Below, piece by piece: positions 1-8,502 of a stretch of DNA of 64,000 nt. Position 1 is the first letter of the stretch. Each line of letters starts with the position of its first letter. The stretch is from CAMPJM01 sp964440915 (lineage in GTDB: Bacteria > Bacteroidota > Bacteroidia > Cytophagales > Cyclobacteriaceae). A program made the position numbers and the translations under genes. The stretch is taken from positions 1 to 64,000 of the forward strand of contig CAYTTV010000019.1 in the NCBI GenBank assembly GCA_964440915.1, written 5' to 3'. The notes beneath the pieces are model-generated. The model was not told the DNA's origin and ran no database searches. It was given only the letters and a program-made list of their open reading frames with translations.

Positions 1-3
1 TTA

Positions 4-1242
4 TCAGATTTTCTTAAAAACCACGATGCCATTGTGTCCGCCAAAGCCAAACGTGTTGCTCATCGTCACATTCACTTCCTTCCTAAGTGGTTCTTTGAGA
101 ACGATCTGCAATGAATCAGGAATTTCAGGATCAATGTTTTCCGTATTGATTGTGGGAGGGATGATGCTCTCATTGATAGCTTTGATGCAGGCTATTGCTT
201 CGATAGCACCTGCAGCCCCGAGCAAATGCCCAGTCATAGATTTTGTTGCACTGATATGAAGTCCTTGGTTTTTTCCGAAGAACCTATTTACAGCCTTCAT
301 CTCGCTAATGTCGCCTACCGGGGTAGAAGTAGCATGTGTATTCAGGTAATCCACGTCCTCGGCAGACAGGTTTCCATCCTCTAGGGCCAGTTTCATGGCC
401 ATAAAAGCCCCTTCACCTTCCGGATGCGTGGCGGTCATGTGCCAAGCATCGGCTGTCATGGAAGCACCAGCTACTTCTGCATATATCTTAGCGCCTCTGG
501 CTTTGGCATGCTCGTACTCTTCCAAAATAAGCGCTCCTGCACCTTCGCCCATCACAAAACCGTCTCGGGCAGTGTCAAATGGCCTGGAGGCAGTAGCAGG
601 GTCATCATTGCGAGGCGACAAGGCCTTCATAGCAGAGAATCCTCCCATGGAAGCCTCTGTAATGGGACATTCAGAACCTCCTGTTACCATAACTTTGGCT
701 TTCCCTATCCTGATATAGGTTAGGGCATCCATGATGGATGTGTTGGAGGTAGCACAGGCCGATACTGTAGTATAATTGATGCCCATTAAACGATATCGCA
801 TTGAAATCATCCCTGACGCCATGTTAGCAATTATTTTTGGCACAAAGAATGGATTGAACCTGGGTGTGCCGTCGCCCAAAGCATATTCTTTTACCTGGTC
901 TTCGAAGGTGAACATGCCTCCCTGACCGCTTCCCCAAATTACGCCGATGTCGAAAGGATTCATTTTTTCTATGTCCAGACCTGAATCTTTCATGGCCTGC
1001 TCAGCAACGATAAGGGCGTACTGCGTAAAGGGGTCGCAACGTCTAATGTCGCTTTTTTCTAGAAGATCGGCAGGGTTAAAATTCTTTAGCTCGCAAGCAA
1101 ACTTGGTTCTGAATTTTGATGCATCAAATCTGGTTATGGGTGCCGCTCCGCTTTTGCCAGCCACTAGTCCTTCCCAAAACTCTTGCACATTATTCCCTAT
1201 AGGCGTAAGTGCGCCCATTCCTGTCACAACTACTCGTTTCAT
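4..1242 (-). CDS. fabF: beta-ketoacyl-ACP synthase II
   Basis: Condensing enzyme of type II fatty acid elongation: malonyl-ACP plus acyl-ACP gives 3-ketoacyl-ACP, in the cytoplasm. The 412-residue protein has the usual KAS II length. The catalytic triad is visible: Cys163 in SACATS, His303 in NTHATSTPVGD and His339 in SMTGHLLGAAGA, with the conserved Lys334 before it. The ATG start gives MKRVVVTGMGALTPIG, the standard N-terminus of the family. Two stop codons stand in a row at the left edge, so the gene is complete. Family-level confidence is high; KAS II rather than KAS I is inferred from overall resemblance. Confidence 0.95.
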   Translation of the reverse strand: MKRVVVTGMGALTPIGNNVQEFWEGLVAGKSGAAPITRFDASKFRTKFACELKNFNPADLLEKSDIRRCDPFTQYALIVAEQAMKDSGLDIEKMNPFDIGVIWGSGQGGMFTFEDQVKEYALGDGTPRFNPFFVPKIIANMASGMISMRYRLMGINYTTVSACATSNTSIMDALTYIRIGKAKVMVTGGSECPITEASMGGFSAMKALSPRNDDPATASRPFDTARDGFVMGEGAGALILEEYEHAKARGAKIYAEVAGASMTADAWHMTATHPEGEGAFMAMKLALEDGNLSAEDVDYLNTHATSTPVGDISEMKAVNRFFGKNQGLHISATKSMTGHLLGAAGAIEAIACIKAINESIIPPTINTENIDPEIPDSLQIVLKEPLRKEVNVTMSNTFGFGGHNGIVVFKKI

Positions 1243-1468
1243 ATAATATTAAATCAGTTTTCCTTTATAACGATTAACAAGGCTTTAGTTCATACAATAG
1301 CTGATAATTGAAACTATTTTCGCCATTACGGTAATCATAATGGGGGCAAAGATAATTACTATTCAATGAGTGCAAAATTTTTGCATGTGCCAATAGTCGT
1401 TTTTAAGACAGTGAAGCCCACTTGCAATAAAATTTCCATAATAAACGGTAATTGCAAAACTTAACCTG

Positions 1469-1476
1469 TAATTTTG
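1469..1476 (+). promoter_or_regulatory. possible Bacteroidota -7 promoter element before the tatA-like gene
   Basis: TAATTTTG matches the Bacteroidota housekeeping -7 consensus TAnnTTTG and lies 38 nt before the ATG at 1515. A TTG at 1452-1454 could serve as the upstream element, but its spacing is shorter than usual. Support is therefore the -7 match and its position only. Confidence 0.35.
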
Positions 1477-1514
1477 TATGTTAGCATATATATCAAATAC
1501 TTTAGTCAAATAAA

Positions 1515-1715
1515 ATGGATCTTTTATTATTTATAGGTGGTCTTGGTGGAACAGAGGTATTGCTTATCCTCGCCGTGGTGCTCATTTTCTTTGGACCAAA
1601 GAAAATACCTGAGCTTGCAAGAGGTTTAGGCAGAGGTATCAGAGAGTTTAAGGATGCCACCAAAGAAATAAAGAACGAGATAGAAGAAGGTGTTAAGGTC
1701 GACGACAAAAAATAA
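1515..1715 (+). CDS. tatA: Sec-independent translocase protein TatA/TatE family
   Basis: Small subunit of the twin-arginine export system, which forms the protein-conducting assembly for folded proteins in the inner membrane. The 66-residue protein has one hydrophobic segment (about residues 8-25), then the family hinge FFGPKKIPELARGLG (about 25-39), then a charged amphipathic helix and acidic/basic tail. No tatC is in the window. The only nearby candidate Tat-type substrate is the gluconate dehydrogenase-like subunit at 27316. The ATG start leaves a short N-terminus before the membrane helix, as in the family. TatA versus TatB/E cannot be settled from sequence alone. Confidence 0.88.
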   Translation: MDLLLFIGGLGGTEVLLILAVVLIFFGPKKIPELARGLGRGIREFKDATKEIKNEIEEGVKVDDKK

Positions 1716-1810
1716 TACTGTCTCAATGACTTATGACGCAATTCTTTTATAAGTATAGCCTCTTGTCCACAAGAGGCATTAATTTCTATTGCCCATCTTA
1801 CTGAGAGATA

Positions 1811-2038
1811 CTAGCTAAATATGACCCAGTCATGCTCTCTCCCCGAAGTATAAGCCGCAAATTCATACGCTTTTGTGCGCCCTTTGACCTTGAATCTGCC
1901 TGCCTTATTAGCTTCCACATATTGCAATAGCGACGCTCGAGATGCATAAGTGCCATTGCTTACACGCTGTGGAATCCAAATGTGAAGTGATATGCCTGAA
2001 AATTGACTCCATTCAATTGTACGAACTAAGCTTTGCAA
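1811..2038 (-). CDS. short unassigned ORF
   Basis: A 75-residue open frame with no recognised domain, signal peptide or membrane segment. It fills part of the 436-nt space between the tatA-like gene and pruA. A GC-rich structured element (2051-2128) lies immediately 5' of its start. It may be a chance ORF or the remnant of a longer gene. No ribosome site or neighbour supports it strongly. Confidence 0.2.
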   Translation of the reverse strand: MQSLVRTIEWSQFSGISLHIWIPQRVSNGTYASRASLLQYVEANKAGRFKVKGRTKAYEFAAYTSGREHDWVIFS

Positions 2039-2050
2039 TAGCAGTGAGCG

Positions 2051-2128
2051 GTAGGGATAGAGCGAAAAGCCCGCAGTGCGAAAGCTTTGCGGGCGGCCGG
2101 ACTTGAAGCGATAGCCCGGCCACCGCCC
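2051..2128. repeat. GC-rich intergenic element with nested inverted repeats
   Basis: This stretch is far more GC-rich than its surroundings and contains several perfect arm pairs: GCCCGCA (2069-2075) with TGCGGGC (2088-2094), GGCCGG (2095-2100) with CCGGCC (2116-2121), and GGGCGG (2091-2096) with CCGCCC (2123-2128). The last two compete with the first, so alternative folds are possible. It lies just 3' of pruA. It resembles, from memory, GC-rich elements scattered between genes in other Bacteroidota genomes. Whether it acts as a terminator, an RNA element or a mobile repeat is not known. Confidence 0.5.
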
Positions 2129-2151
2129 AAATCTTTTTCATTATAAAAAAA

Positions 2152-3783
2152 TCAGTCTTTTTCTAGGAACGGATATCTATAATCGGTTGCCGGCACCAAA
2201 GTTTCTTTGATGGTTCGAGGAGAAACCCACCTCAGCAAGTTGATCATCGAGCCTGCTTTATCGTTGGTGCCCGAGGCCCTGGCGCCGCCAAAAGGCTGCT
2301 GTCCTACCACAGCACCGGTGGGTTTGTCGTTGATATAGAAATTTCCTGCTGCATTGACGAGTTTTTTAGTGGCGAGCGTGATGGCGTATCGGTCGTTCGA
2401 AAATATGGATCCTGTGAGGGCATAGGGAGAGGTGCTGTCTACCAATTCTAAAGTCTCTTCGAATCGCTCTGCCTGATACACATAGATCGTGAGCACAGGG
2501 CCAAATATTTCTTCACAAAATGTGACATAAGAAGGGTCGCGGCTCAGCAGGATGGTAGGCGCAATGAAATATCCTTTGGACTTGTCGTAGGTCCCGCCCG
2601 CAATGATTTCTACGAGATCGCTGTTTCGGGCATCTTCGATGTATTGCACAATTTTATCGAACGATTTCTCATCGATTACGGCATTGACAAAGTTCTCAAA
2701 ATCTTCTACACCGCCCATTTTTATAGATTTAAGGTCCTCTAGGACGTATGTTTTAATTTCTTCCCACAGATTGGAAGGGATATAGGCCCGGGAGGCAGCG
2801 GAGCACTTTTGTCCTTGGTATTCAAAAGCTCCCCTCACGAGGGCTGTGGCAAGTGCTTTGGCGTCGGCAGACTTGTGCGCGATGATAAAATCCTTGCCGC
2901 CCGTCTCGCCTACAATGCGGGGATAGGATTTGTACCTGCGGATGTTTTCGCCGATGGTCTTCCAGATGTTTTGAAAGACTTTGGTACTGCCGGTGAAGTG
3001 TATGCCAGCGAAATGGAGGTGGTTGAAGATGACTTCTCCTGCACTGGGGCCGTCTACATAGATGAGGTTGATGACGCCGTCCGGAAGGCCTGCTTCTCGG
3101 AATGTTTTCATGATGACATTTGCAGCATATATTTGCGTATAGGCTGGTTTCCATACCACGGTATTGCCCATAAGTGCAACGGAAGCGGGCAAATTGGCCG
3201 CTATGGCGGTGAAATTGAAAGGCGTGAGGGCAAAGACGAAGCCTTCTAACGGGCGGTGTTCCAGACGGTTCCACACTCCAGGAGAAGACATTGGCTGTTG
3301 GGCGTAGATTTGGGTCATGTAATAGACATTGAACCGGAGGAAATCGATCAGTTCACAAGCCGAATCTATTTCTGCCTGATAGGCGTTTTTTGATTGTCCT
3401 AGCATGGTTGCGGCATTGATTTCTGCCCTGTACGGCCCTGCAATCAAGTCGGCTGCTTTAAGAAAAATACTGGCGCGCTGCTCCCAAGGAAGTTCTTCCC
3501 AAGCTGGTTTTGCCCCCAAGGCCGCATTGATGGCCATTTCAACATGTCCTTTGTCGCCTTCGTGGAAATGCCCAAGGAGGTGCTGGTGATCGTGCGGTGG
3601 AGAAAGTGGCAGCCTTTTTTCTGTCCTGACTTCCTCACTACCGATATACATGGGGATGTCTTCTTGCTTGGCCAAGGCTGCTTCAAGGGCTTTTTTTAAC
3701 GTTTCCCGTTCATTTGACCCTGGAGCGTAATTCAATACGGGTTCGTTTTTAGGGATGGGTACTTGGTATATTCCTTTAGGCAT
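2152..3783 (-). CDS. pruA: L-glutamate gamma-semialdehyde (1-pyrroline-5-carboxylate) dehydrogenase
   Basis: Oxidises glutamate gamma-semialdehyde to glutamate with NAD+, the second step of proline catabolism. It is an aldehyde dehydrogenase superfamily member. Numbering from the upstream ATG at 3819, the substrate/NAD Asn202 lies in TPFNF, the general base Glu305 in GETGGKD and the nucleophile Cys339 in GQKCSAASRAYIP. The open frame extends to 3819, but I prefer the ATG at 3783: it gives 543 residues beginning MPKGIYQVP, close to the usual Bacteroidota form. No proline dehydrogenase gene is adjacent, and none is fused, unlike the PutA proteins of proteobacteria. Confidence 0.93.
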   Translation of the reverse strand: MPKGIYQVPIPKNEPVLNYAPGSNERETLKKALEAALAKQEDIPMYIGSEEVRTEKRLPLSPPHDHQHLLGHFHEGDKGHVEMAINAALGAKPAWEELPWEQRASIFLKAADLIAGPYRAEINAATMLGQSKNAYQAEIDSACELIDFLRFNVYYMTQIYAQQPMSSPGVWNRLEHRPLEGFVFALTPFNFTAIAANLPASVALMGNTVVWKPAYTQIYAANVIMKTFREAGLPDGVINLIYVDGPSAGEVIFNHLHFAGIHFTGSTKVFQNIWKTIGENIRRYKSYPRIVGETGGKDFIIAHKSADAKALATALVRGAFEYQGQKCSAASRAYIPSNLWEEIKTYVLEDLKSIKMGGVEDFENFVNAVIDEKSFDKIVQYIEDARNSDLVEIIAGGTYDKSKGYFIAPTILLSRDPSYVTFCEEIFGPVLTIYVYQAERFEETLELVDSTSPYALTGSIFSNDRYAITLATKKLVNAAGNFYINDKPTGAVVGQQPFGGARASGTNDKAGSMINLLRWVSPRTIKETLVPATDYRYPFLEKD

Positions 3784-3870
3784 ATTCAAATCATTTGGGG
3801 TGGCACTTTTCAAATGCAAGCTGCATTTGGGATATCGACCTCACCGAAAAAAAGCACTTAGGCTTGTCCC

Positions 3871-4575
3871 TTATAAAATTTGTTGCAACTCACTGAGGCA
3901 ACAAATTTCGTAGGTGATTGTTTCCTGATGCGGAAGCCTTGAGGGGTTAAAATATACTTGGTCTATTTGGGCATTTTTAGCACCGGCTACATCGGCATCT
4001 AAATTGTCGCCTACCATTATGCACTCGTTTTCTTGACAATTAACTTTTGAGAGGGCATATCCAAAAATTTCTTTATCAGGTTTCTGGTATCCAGCAGTAT
4101 CAGCTGTAATGACTTCTTCAAAAAAGCCTGTAAGTCCAGCACTTTTTATTTTGATATGCTGTACGTCTTCAAATCCATTGGTTATGATATGAAGGGCATA
4201 GCCTCTTTCGTTTTTTAGATAATGCAGCACTTCTTGTGTAAAAGGGAAAACATGGTGCATGGTTGGGCATCGTTTAAGGTAATCTTCTGCTAGTTTTTTT
4301 GAAATCTGCTCTCCTTTAGCACCCAATGCTTCCATTACAAAGTTGAATCGGTTTTCTCTTAAGCTTGTCCTGTCCAGACGTTTTTTATTATAGGATTGCC
4401 AAAGGCTCAGATTGACTTCCCTGAACATTGCACAGAAGTCTTCTTTGGTAAAGGTTGCTAGGTCCATGAGGTTATGGAAATCATATAACTGAGACAAAAC
4501 CTCCGTAGAGTTTTTTTCAAAGTCCCATAAGGTATGATCCAAGTCAAAAAAAATATGTTTATACTTTTTATCCAT
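3871..4575 (-). CDS. HAD-family phosphatase (YjjG/YfnB-like noncanonical nucleotidase)
   Basis: Haloacid dehalogenase-type hydrolase; YjjG relatives dephosphorylate noncanonical pyrimidine nucleotides. Motif I is FFDLDHTLWDFE near the N-terminus, with the nucleophile Asp and the acid/base Asp two residues later. Motif II is IITNGF; motifs III/IV are the Lys in GYQKPDKEIF and the Asp pair in MVGDNLDADVAGAKN. An upstream in-frame ATG at 4650 would add a tail unlike the family. Another ATG lies at 4590. I chose 4575 because the protein then begins five residues before motif I (234 residues). The physiological substrate is not determined. Confidence 0.82.
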   Translation of the reverse strand: MDKKYKHIFFDLDHTLWDFEKNSTEVLSQLYDFHNLMDLATFTKEDFCAMFREVNLSLWQSYNKKRLDRTSLRENRFNFVMEALGAKGEQISKKLAEDYLKRCPTMHHVFPFTQEVLHYLKNERGYALHIITNGFEDVQHIKIKSAGLTGFFEEVITADTAGYQKPDKEIFGYALSKVNCQENECIMVGDNLDADVAGAKNAQIDQVYFNPSRLPHQETITYEICCLSELQQIL

Positions 4576-4773
4576 CTCGCATTTATTCATGTCTTCATTT
4601 ATTGAAAGCCGTATAAACAAAAATACGTTTTTTTGATGACTGCGTCCCACAGCAGTAGTAAAGCAGTCAATTATTTAGCGCCTTATGCTGATAGCGAACG
4701 GAAAATAACCTTACGCATATGGACGGAAAATGATGCATGATACTCCTGAGGAGTTGAGGAAAATAAACATTCC

Positions 4774-6009
4774 TTAATTCGAAGGATTCATCATTTTTCC
4801 TGCAAACAAAATGGCTTCCGTATGCTTCTCCCAAATAAAATACACAAAAGGGCGGTCTATGCGTATAGTTGGGGTATTTCCCGTAGAGGTGAGCACGAAT
4901 CCTATTGATGTCGCAGCCGCAGCTTCAGTGCCCTCTTCGTTCACTTCTATAAATGCCTGATGGATCACTTCTCCAATGGCCAGATTTTTTATTTCCTTGA
5001 ACAAACCTGGAAACTCAGCAGCGTCTGAAAAGGCCCTTCCCATCCCCATGTCAATGAGTGGTTCAGCCAAATCCATTTTGAACTCAGAGGTAAATTTTGG
5101 AAGGAACAGATGTGGCACCAAAGTGTCAGCTTGTTCAATCCATGCTTGTAGGTCTTCTATTGCTAGCAATGACATTACTTCATCAGTAGTTTTTCCTATA
5201 TGGGGCAATAAAATCACCATGCTAAATTGGCCATTGCCATAGGGTAGCTCTATTAGCTGAAAAGTCTTATGATGGTAAGTCCTTAGCTTTGTTTCATTGG
5301 AATACATCATTTGAACAGGCACTTTTTGGCCACTTTCTGATATAAATTGCTCTTCTCTGGTCCGATCTTTTTGGAACTTATACTGCCAGTCTGCTTTGAA
5401 ATAAATGGCGTTGATCAGAAACATTCTATGATTTGGCGAGATTTCTTCAATCAGGTCCTTGATCTTTCCCTCTGTGGCATTTTCTACCCATTGGTTAATG
5501 ATGTCGAGGCTGGCTTTGTCGGCGAAGTCCAATCCTTCTATTTTGCCCTTGTAATAGTTTTCTATGACTTGGCGAAGGTTTTCCTCCAAGGTTAGCCCTT
5601 TGTGATACCATATGGAATTGGCTATAGAAAGCTTTACCTTTTTGTCCATATTCAATAACATGTCTGTGAGATTCTGGGCAGCAGTATTAGCTTCGTTATC
5701 GCTGAGCGATTCAAGGCCCAGGGTTTGTTTCATTTCTTCTTTTGTTACTCCAGCCGCACCATTTATTGTCATGTTCAAAGCAAAATCTACACTTAAGGGA
5801 GAAATGAAGATATTGCCGTCGGCCTCTTGATGGATGGTCTGGAACAGATCCATCGCAAATGCATTGGTTGTCTGAACAAGTTCCTGTTCGGTCAGAGAAA
5901 GTTCTTTAAGCTTCGGTGTATTGTCAATGGCAACATGTTCTTGGGTACATTGGCTTAAAAGCAAAATAGAAACGGCTAAAACGACGGAGATATAAACTTT
6001 GTTCTTCAT
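4774..6009 (-). CDS. secreted serpin-family protease inhibitor, probable lipoprotein
   Basis: Serpin-fold protein of 411 residues. The N-terminus (MKNKVYISVVLAVSILLLSQCTQ) is a signal peptide with a Cys that could be lipidated, so it probably sits in the cell envelope. Family landmarks are FISPLSVDFALNMTINGAAG near the front and the breach/hinge stretch EVNEEGTEAAAATS near residue 355. The latter has the small residues needed for loop insertion, which argues for an inhibitory serpin that traps proteases rather than a non-inhibitory relative. The C-terminal signature DRPFVYFIWE follows. Counting 17 residues from the hinge Glu puts P1 near Thr in VLTSTGN; that assignment is approximate. Confidence 0.9.
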   Translation of the reverse strand: MKNKVYISVVLAVSILLLSQCTQEHVAIDNTPKLKELSLTEQELVQTTNAFAMDLFQTIHQEADGNIFISPLSVDFALNMTINGAAGVTKEEMKQTLGLESLSDNEANTAAQNLTDMLLNMDKKVKLSIANSIWYHKGLTLEENLRQVIENYYKGKIEGLDFADKASLDIINQWVENATEGKIKDLIEEISPNHRMFLINAIYFKADWQYKFQKDRTREEQFISESGQKVPVQMMYSNETKLRTYHHKTFQLIELPYGNGQFSMVILLPHIGKTTDEVMSLLAIEDLQAWIEQADTLVPHLFLPKFTSEFKMDLAEPLIDMGMGRAFSDAAEFPGLFKEIKNLAIGEVIHQAFIEVNEEGTEAAAATSIGFVLTSTGNTPTIRIDRPFVYFIWEKHTEAILFAGKMMNPSN

Positions 6010-6078
6010 AAATTATAGGATTTACTTGAAGACACAGGATTTTGCTGTTTGGTTGGGATAAAGGAATTGCATCATACT

Positions 6079-6492
6079 CTAGTGCCGTTTCGACATAGAC
6101 CATCCTGCGACTCTAAGCTTAATTTTATTTTCTGCCAGCTCCCTATTAGAATAAAGGATCTTATATATTTCCATGTCCTTTAATAGCACTGGATCTTTCT
6201 CGAGGTATGAGAATGCCTGCGTGATAAAATCCTCAGTTTCTTCTTTAAGGCTGTAGAATATCCACTGGTCAACTTTCCTTGGAGCGATGAGGCCGGCATT
6301 TTTAAGATATGTGATATGACGTGAAGTTTTGGTCTGTGTAAACTCTAAGATATGTTCTAAGTCAGATATACACATTTCCTTATTTTGATGGATTAGGTGT
6401 AAAATTCTTATACGGGCCTCATCCGAAAGGGCTTTGAAAATCTGACTTCCTAACTGTATGTTAAAATTTTTTAATCGCATTTGCACGTTCAT
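6079..6492 (-). CDS. ArsR-type winged-helix transcriptional regulator
   Basis: A 137-residue DNA-binding protein. The core is about residues 14-90: FKALSDEARIRILHLI opens the winged helix, and LEFTQTKTSRHITYLKNAGLI is the recognition helix region. The typical ArsR metal motif (ELCVCDL) is replaced by EMCISDLEHIL, which keeps one Cys only, so metal sensing of the classic kind is doubtful. It lies between the serpin gene (same strand, downstream) and a divergent secreted protein gene. Its targets are unknown; one or both neighbours are candidates. An in-frame ATG at 6480 is an alternative start. Confidence 0.8.
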   Translation of the reverse strand: MNVQMRLKNFNIQLGSQIFKALSDEARIRILHLIHQNKEMCISDLEHILEFTQTKTSRHITYLKNAGLIAPRKVDQWIFYSLKEETEDFITQAFSYLEKDPVLLKDMEIYKILYSNRELAENKIKLRVAGWSMSKRH

Positions 6493-6660
6493 AAAGACGC
6501 TGCTAATTTACACTTTTTTGGCGGGTTAAGGTCAAAGGTTAATTTTGGTTTTTGCACCCATAGTACACAAAACCTCACGTCTCTTCCATTAATTTAAATG
6601 AATACAGAATTATTATTATTGAAAAGGAGTTAATATATTCGTAGCAAGACTTATTCTGTT

Positions 6661-7344
6661 TTGCTTATAACAGTATATTGCAATAAATTAAATTCACAAG
6701 CTTTGAAGCTTTCTACTTTAATAGTTGTCCTTTCGATTGTTTCGATAGCCCTATTTCCCAGTTTTGACTGTTGGGCCCAAGAGAGCAAATCAGTTGTCCA
6801 GTTTTCTGGCGTAATTATGGGGGAGGATACTTTAGGAATACCTGGTGTTCACGTATATGTTCCCGTAGCCGGTCGAGGTACTACTACAAATCAATATGGA
6901 TATTTCTCTATGCCGGCATTGGTAGGCGACAGTGTAATTATCAGTGCAATAGGCTACCATAGGCAATATTATATCATACCGAAAGATAGGGGAGAGAGCG
7001 TAACTATAGGCATTCAGCTAGAAGAAGATACAACCCTGCTGCCTTTGGTGGAGATTTTCCCATATCCTACAGAAACAGCCTTTAAAGAAGCTATTTTATC
7101 GTTGCAGCTTCCGGAAACATATGACAGGAATAGCCCCAATATGGGTGAAGATGTCCTGGCCCGCATGCTGAGGGATATGCCCATGGATGGCAGTTCGAAC
7201 CATCGGTACTATATGGATCAGCAGTTCTTTCAGATGCACAACCGCTTCTCTGACCCAAGGTATAACAATCCGCTTCTCAACCCCTTTAATTGGGCTAAAT
7301 TCATCAAATCGATCAAAGACGGTGACCTGAAAAAAAAGGAATAG
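6661..7344 (+). CDS. secreted protein with carboxypeptidase-like regulatory domain
   Basis: A 227-residue exported protein. The hydrophobic run LSTLIVVLSIVSIALFPSF followed by CWAQ is a signal peptide. After it comes a CarboxypepD_reg-like beta-sandwich (GIPGVHVYVP, RGTTTNQYGYFSMPALVGDSVIISAIGY), the domain often found at the front of TonB-dependent receptors. The remaining hundred residues are not a barrel, so this is a stand-alone form. No ATG precedes the signal peptide in frame: the start must be TTG at 6661 or TTG at 6703, and the second gives a more usual signal peptide. The role is unknown, probably periplasmic or outer membrane. Confidence 0.7.
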   Translation: MLITVYCNKLNSQALKLSTLIVVLSIVSIALFPSFDCWAQESKSVVQFSGVIMGEDTLGIPGVHVYVPVAGRGTTTNQYGYFSMPALVGDSVIISAIGYHRQYYIIPKDRGESVTIGIQLEEDTTLLPLVEIFPYPTETAFKEAILSLQLPETYDRNSPNMGEDVLARMLRDMPMDGSSNHRYYMDQQFFQMHNRFSDPRYNNPLLNPFNWAKFIKSIKDGDLKKKE

Positions 7345-7414
7345 CGGTGTGATGTAATGGCTTAGAATATGGCTGTCAATTGCTACATCGCCTTTTTCCT
7401 CCTATCTTTGCGGC

Positions 7415-8446
7415 ATGCACATAAAAAATGACCTCATTCTGAGAGCAGCTAGGGGAGAAGCCACAGAAAGGACTCCCGTATGGCTCATGCGTCAAGCAGG
7501 ACGGATCTTACCTGAATATCGCGAAATAAGAAACAAGCTTAAAGATTTTATCACGTTGGCCAAGACACCAGAATTGGCGGCTGAAGTGACCCTTCAACCG
7601 GTTGACATACTGGGTGTGGATGCTGCGATTATTTTTTCTGACATTTTGGTAATACCCGAAGCAATGGGTTTGCCGTATACCATGATTGAAAAAAAAGGGC
7701 CTTATTTCCCTCAGTCTATTCAGTCAGAGAAGGATGTGGCCTCTTTGCGCGTGGCAGACCCCGAAGAGGATCTAGGATATGTATTAGAAGCCATAAGGAT
7801 AACCAAAAAGTCATTGGACAATAGAGTGCCATTAATCGGGTTTGCCGGAGCACCCTGGACAATCTTTAGTTATATGGTAGAAGGGTCAGGAAGCAAGACT
7901 TTTTCCAAAGCAAAAAAGATGTTGTACACACATCCTGCTATGGCGCATCGTGTGTTGGAGATGATTACCGAATCGACTATCCAATACCTACAAGCGCAGA
8001 TAACGGCAGGTGCAGATATGGTACAAATATTCGACTCTTGGGCAGGCATCCTTTCACCTAAGCAATACGAAGAATTTTCATTGCGGTATATAGAGAAAAT
8101 CTGCAATGCCATTACGAATGCGCCAGTGACTGTGTTTGCAAAAGGTGCCTATTTTGCTTTGCCTTCCATTGCAAAATTGAATTGTGAAACAGTAGGGCTC
8201 GACTGGAACATGCCGATTGCGCAAACCCGTGAGATTATAGGCCCAAACAAAACCTTGCAAGGCAATTTGGATCCTTGTGCGTTATACGGCTCTTTTGATG
8301 AAGTCAAAAAGGAAACCAAAGCTATGTTGGATGCATTTGGCAAACACAGGCATATTGCCAATCTAGGCCACGGTGTTTATCCAGATACTGATCCAGAAAA
8401 GGTAAAATGTTTTATAGAAACCGTAAAAGAGTATTCGGCACGGTAG
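7415..8446 (+). CDS. hemE: uroporphyrinogen decarboxylase
   Basis: Decarboxylates uroporphyrinogen III to coproporphyrinogen III in haem synthesis, in the cytoplasm. The 343-residue protein has the family length. UroD signature 1 is visible near the N-terminus (RTPVWLMRQAGRILPEYRE), whose Arg residues hold the substrate carboxylates. The active-site Asp lies in AAIIFSDILVIPEAMGLPY, and signature 2 is in GFAGAPWTIFSYMVEG. The gene stands alone, is convergent with the heptose kinase gene and shares a bidirectional terminator with it. No other haem genes are in the window. Confidence 0.96.
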   Translation: MHIKNDLILRAARGEATERTPVWLMRQAGRILPEYREIRNKLKDFITLAKTPELAAEVTLQPVDILGVDAAIIFSDILVIPEAMGLPYTMIEKKGPYFPQSIQSEKDVASLRVADPEEDLGYVLEAIRITKKSLDNRVPLIGFAGAPWTIFSYMVEGSGSKTFSKAKKMLYTHPAMAHRVLEMITESTIQYLQAQITAGADMVQIFDSWAGILSPKQYEEFSLRYIEKICNAITNAPVTVFAKGAYFALPSIAKLNCETVGLDWNMPIAQTREIIGPNKTLQGNLDPCALYGSFDEVKKETKAMLDAFGKHRHIANLGHGVYPDTDPEKVKCFIETVKEYSAR

Positions 8447-8474
8447 GAATTTGAAAATATTCGATCTTACAATT

Positions 8475-8498
8475 AAAGGGCAGCTTCAACTGCCCTTT
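8475..8498. terminator. bidirectional terminator between hemE and the heptose kinase gene
   Basis: Perfect 9-bp stem AAAGGGCAG (8475-8483) / CTGCCCTTT (8490-8498) with a 6-nt loop. It lies between two convergent genes. The stem ends in A/T runs, so it can serve either strand. Confidence 0.75.
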
Positions 8499-8502
8499 AT
8501 CG

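Noticed and set aside
2809..3249. A 146-residue plus-strand frame inside pruA
   Set aside because: It is antisense to conserved catalytic sequence of pruA and has no domain or start context.
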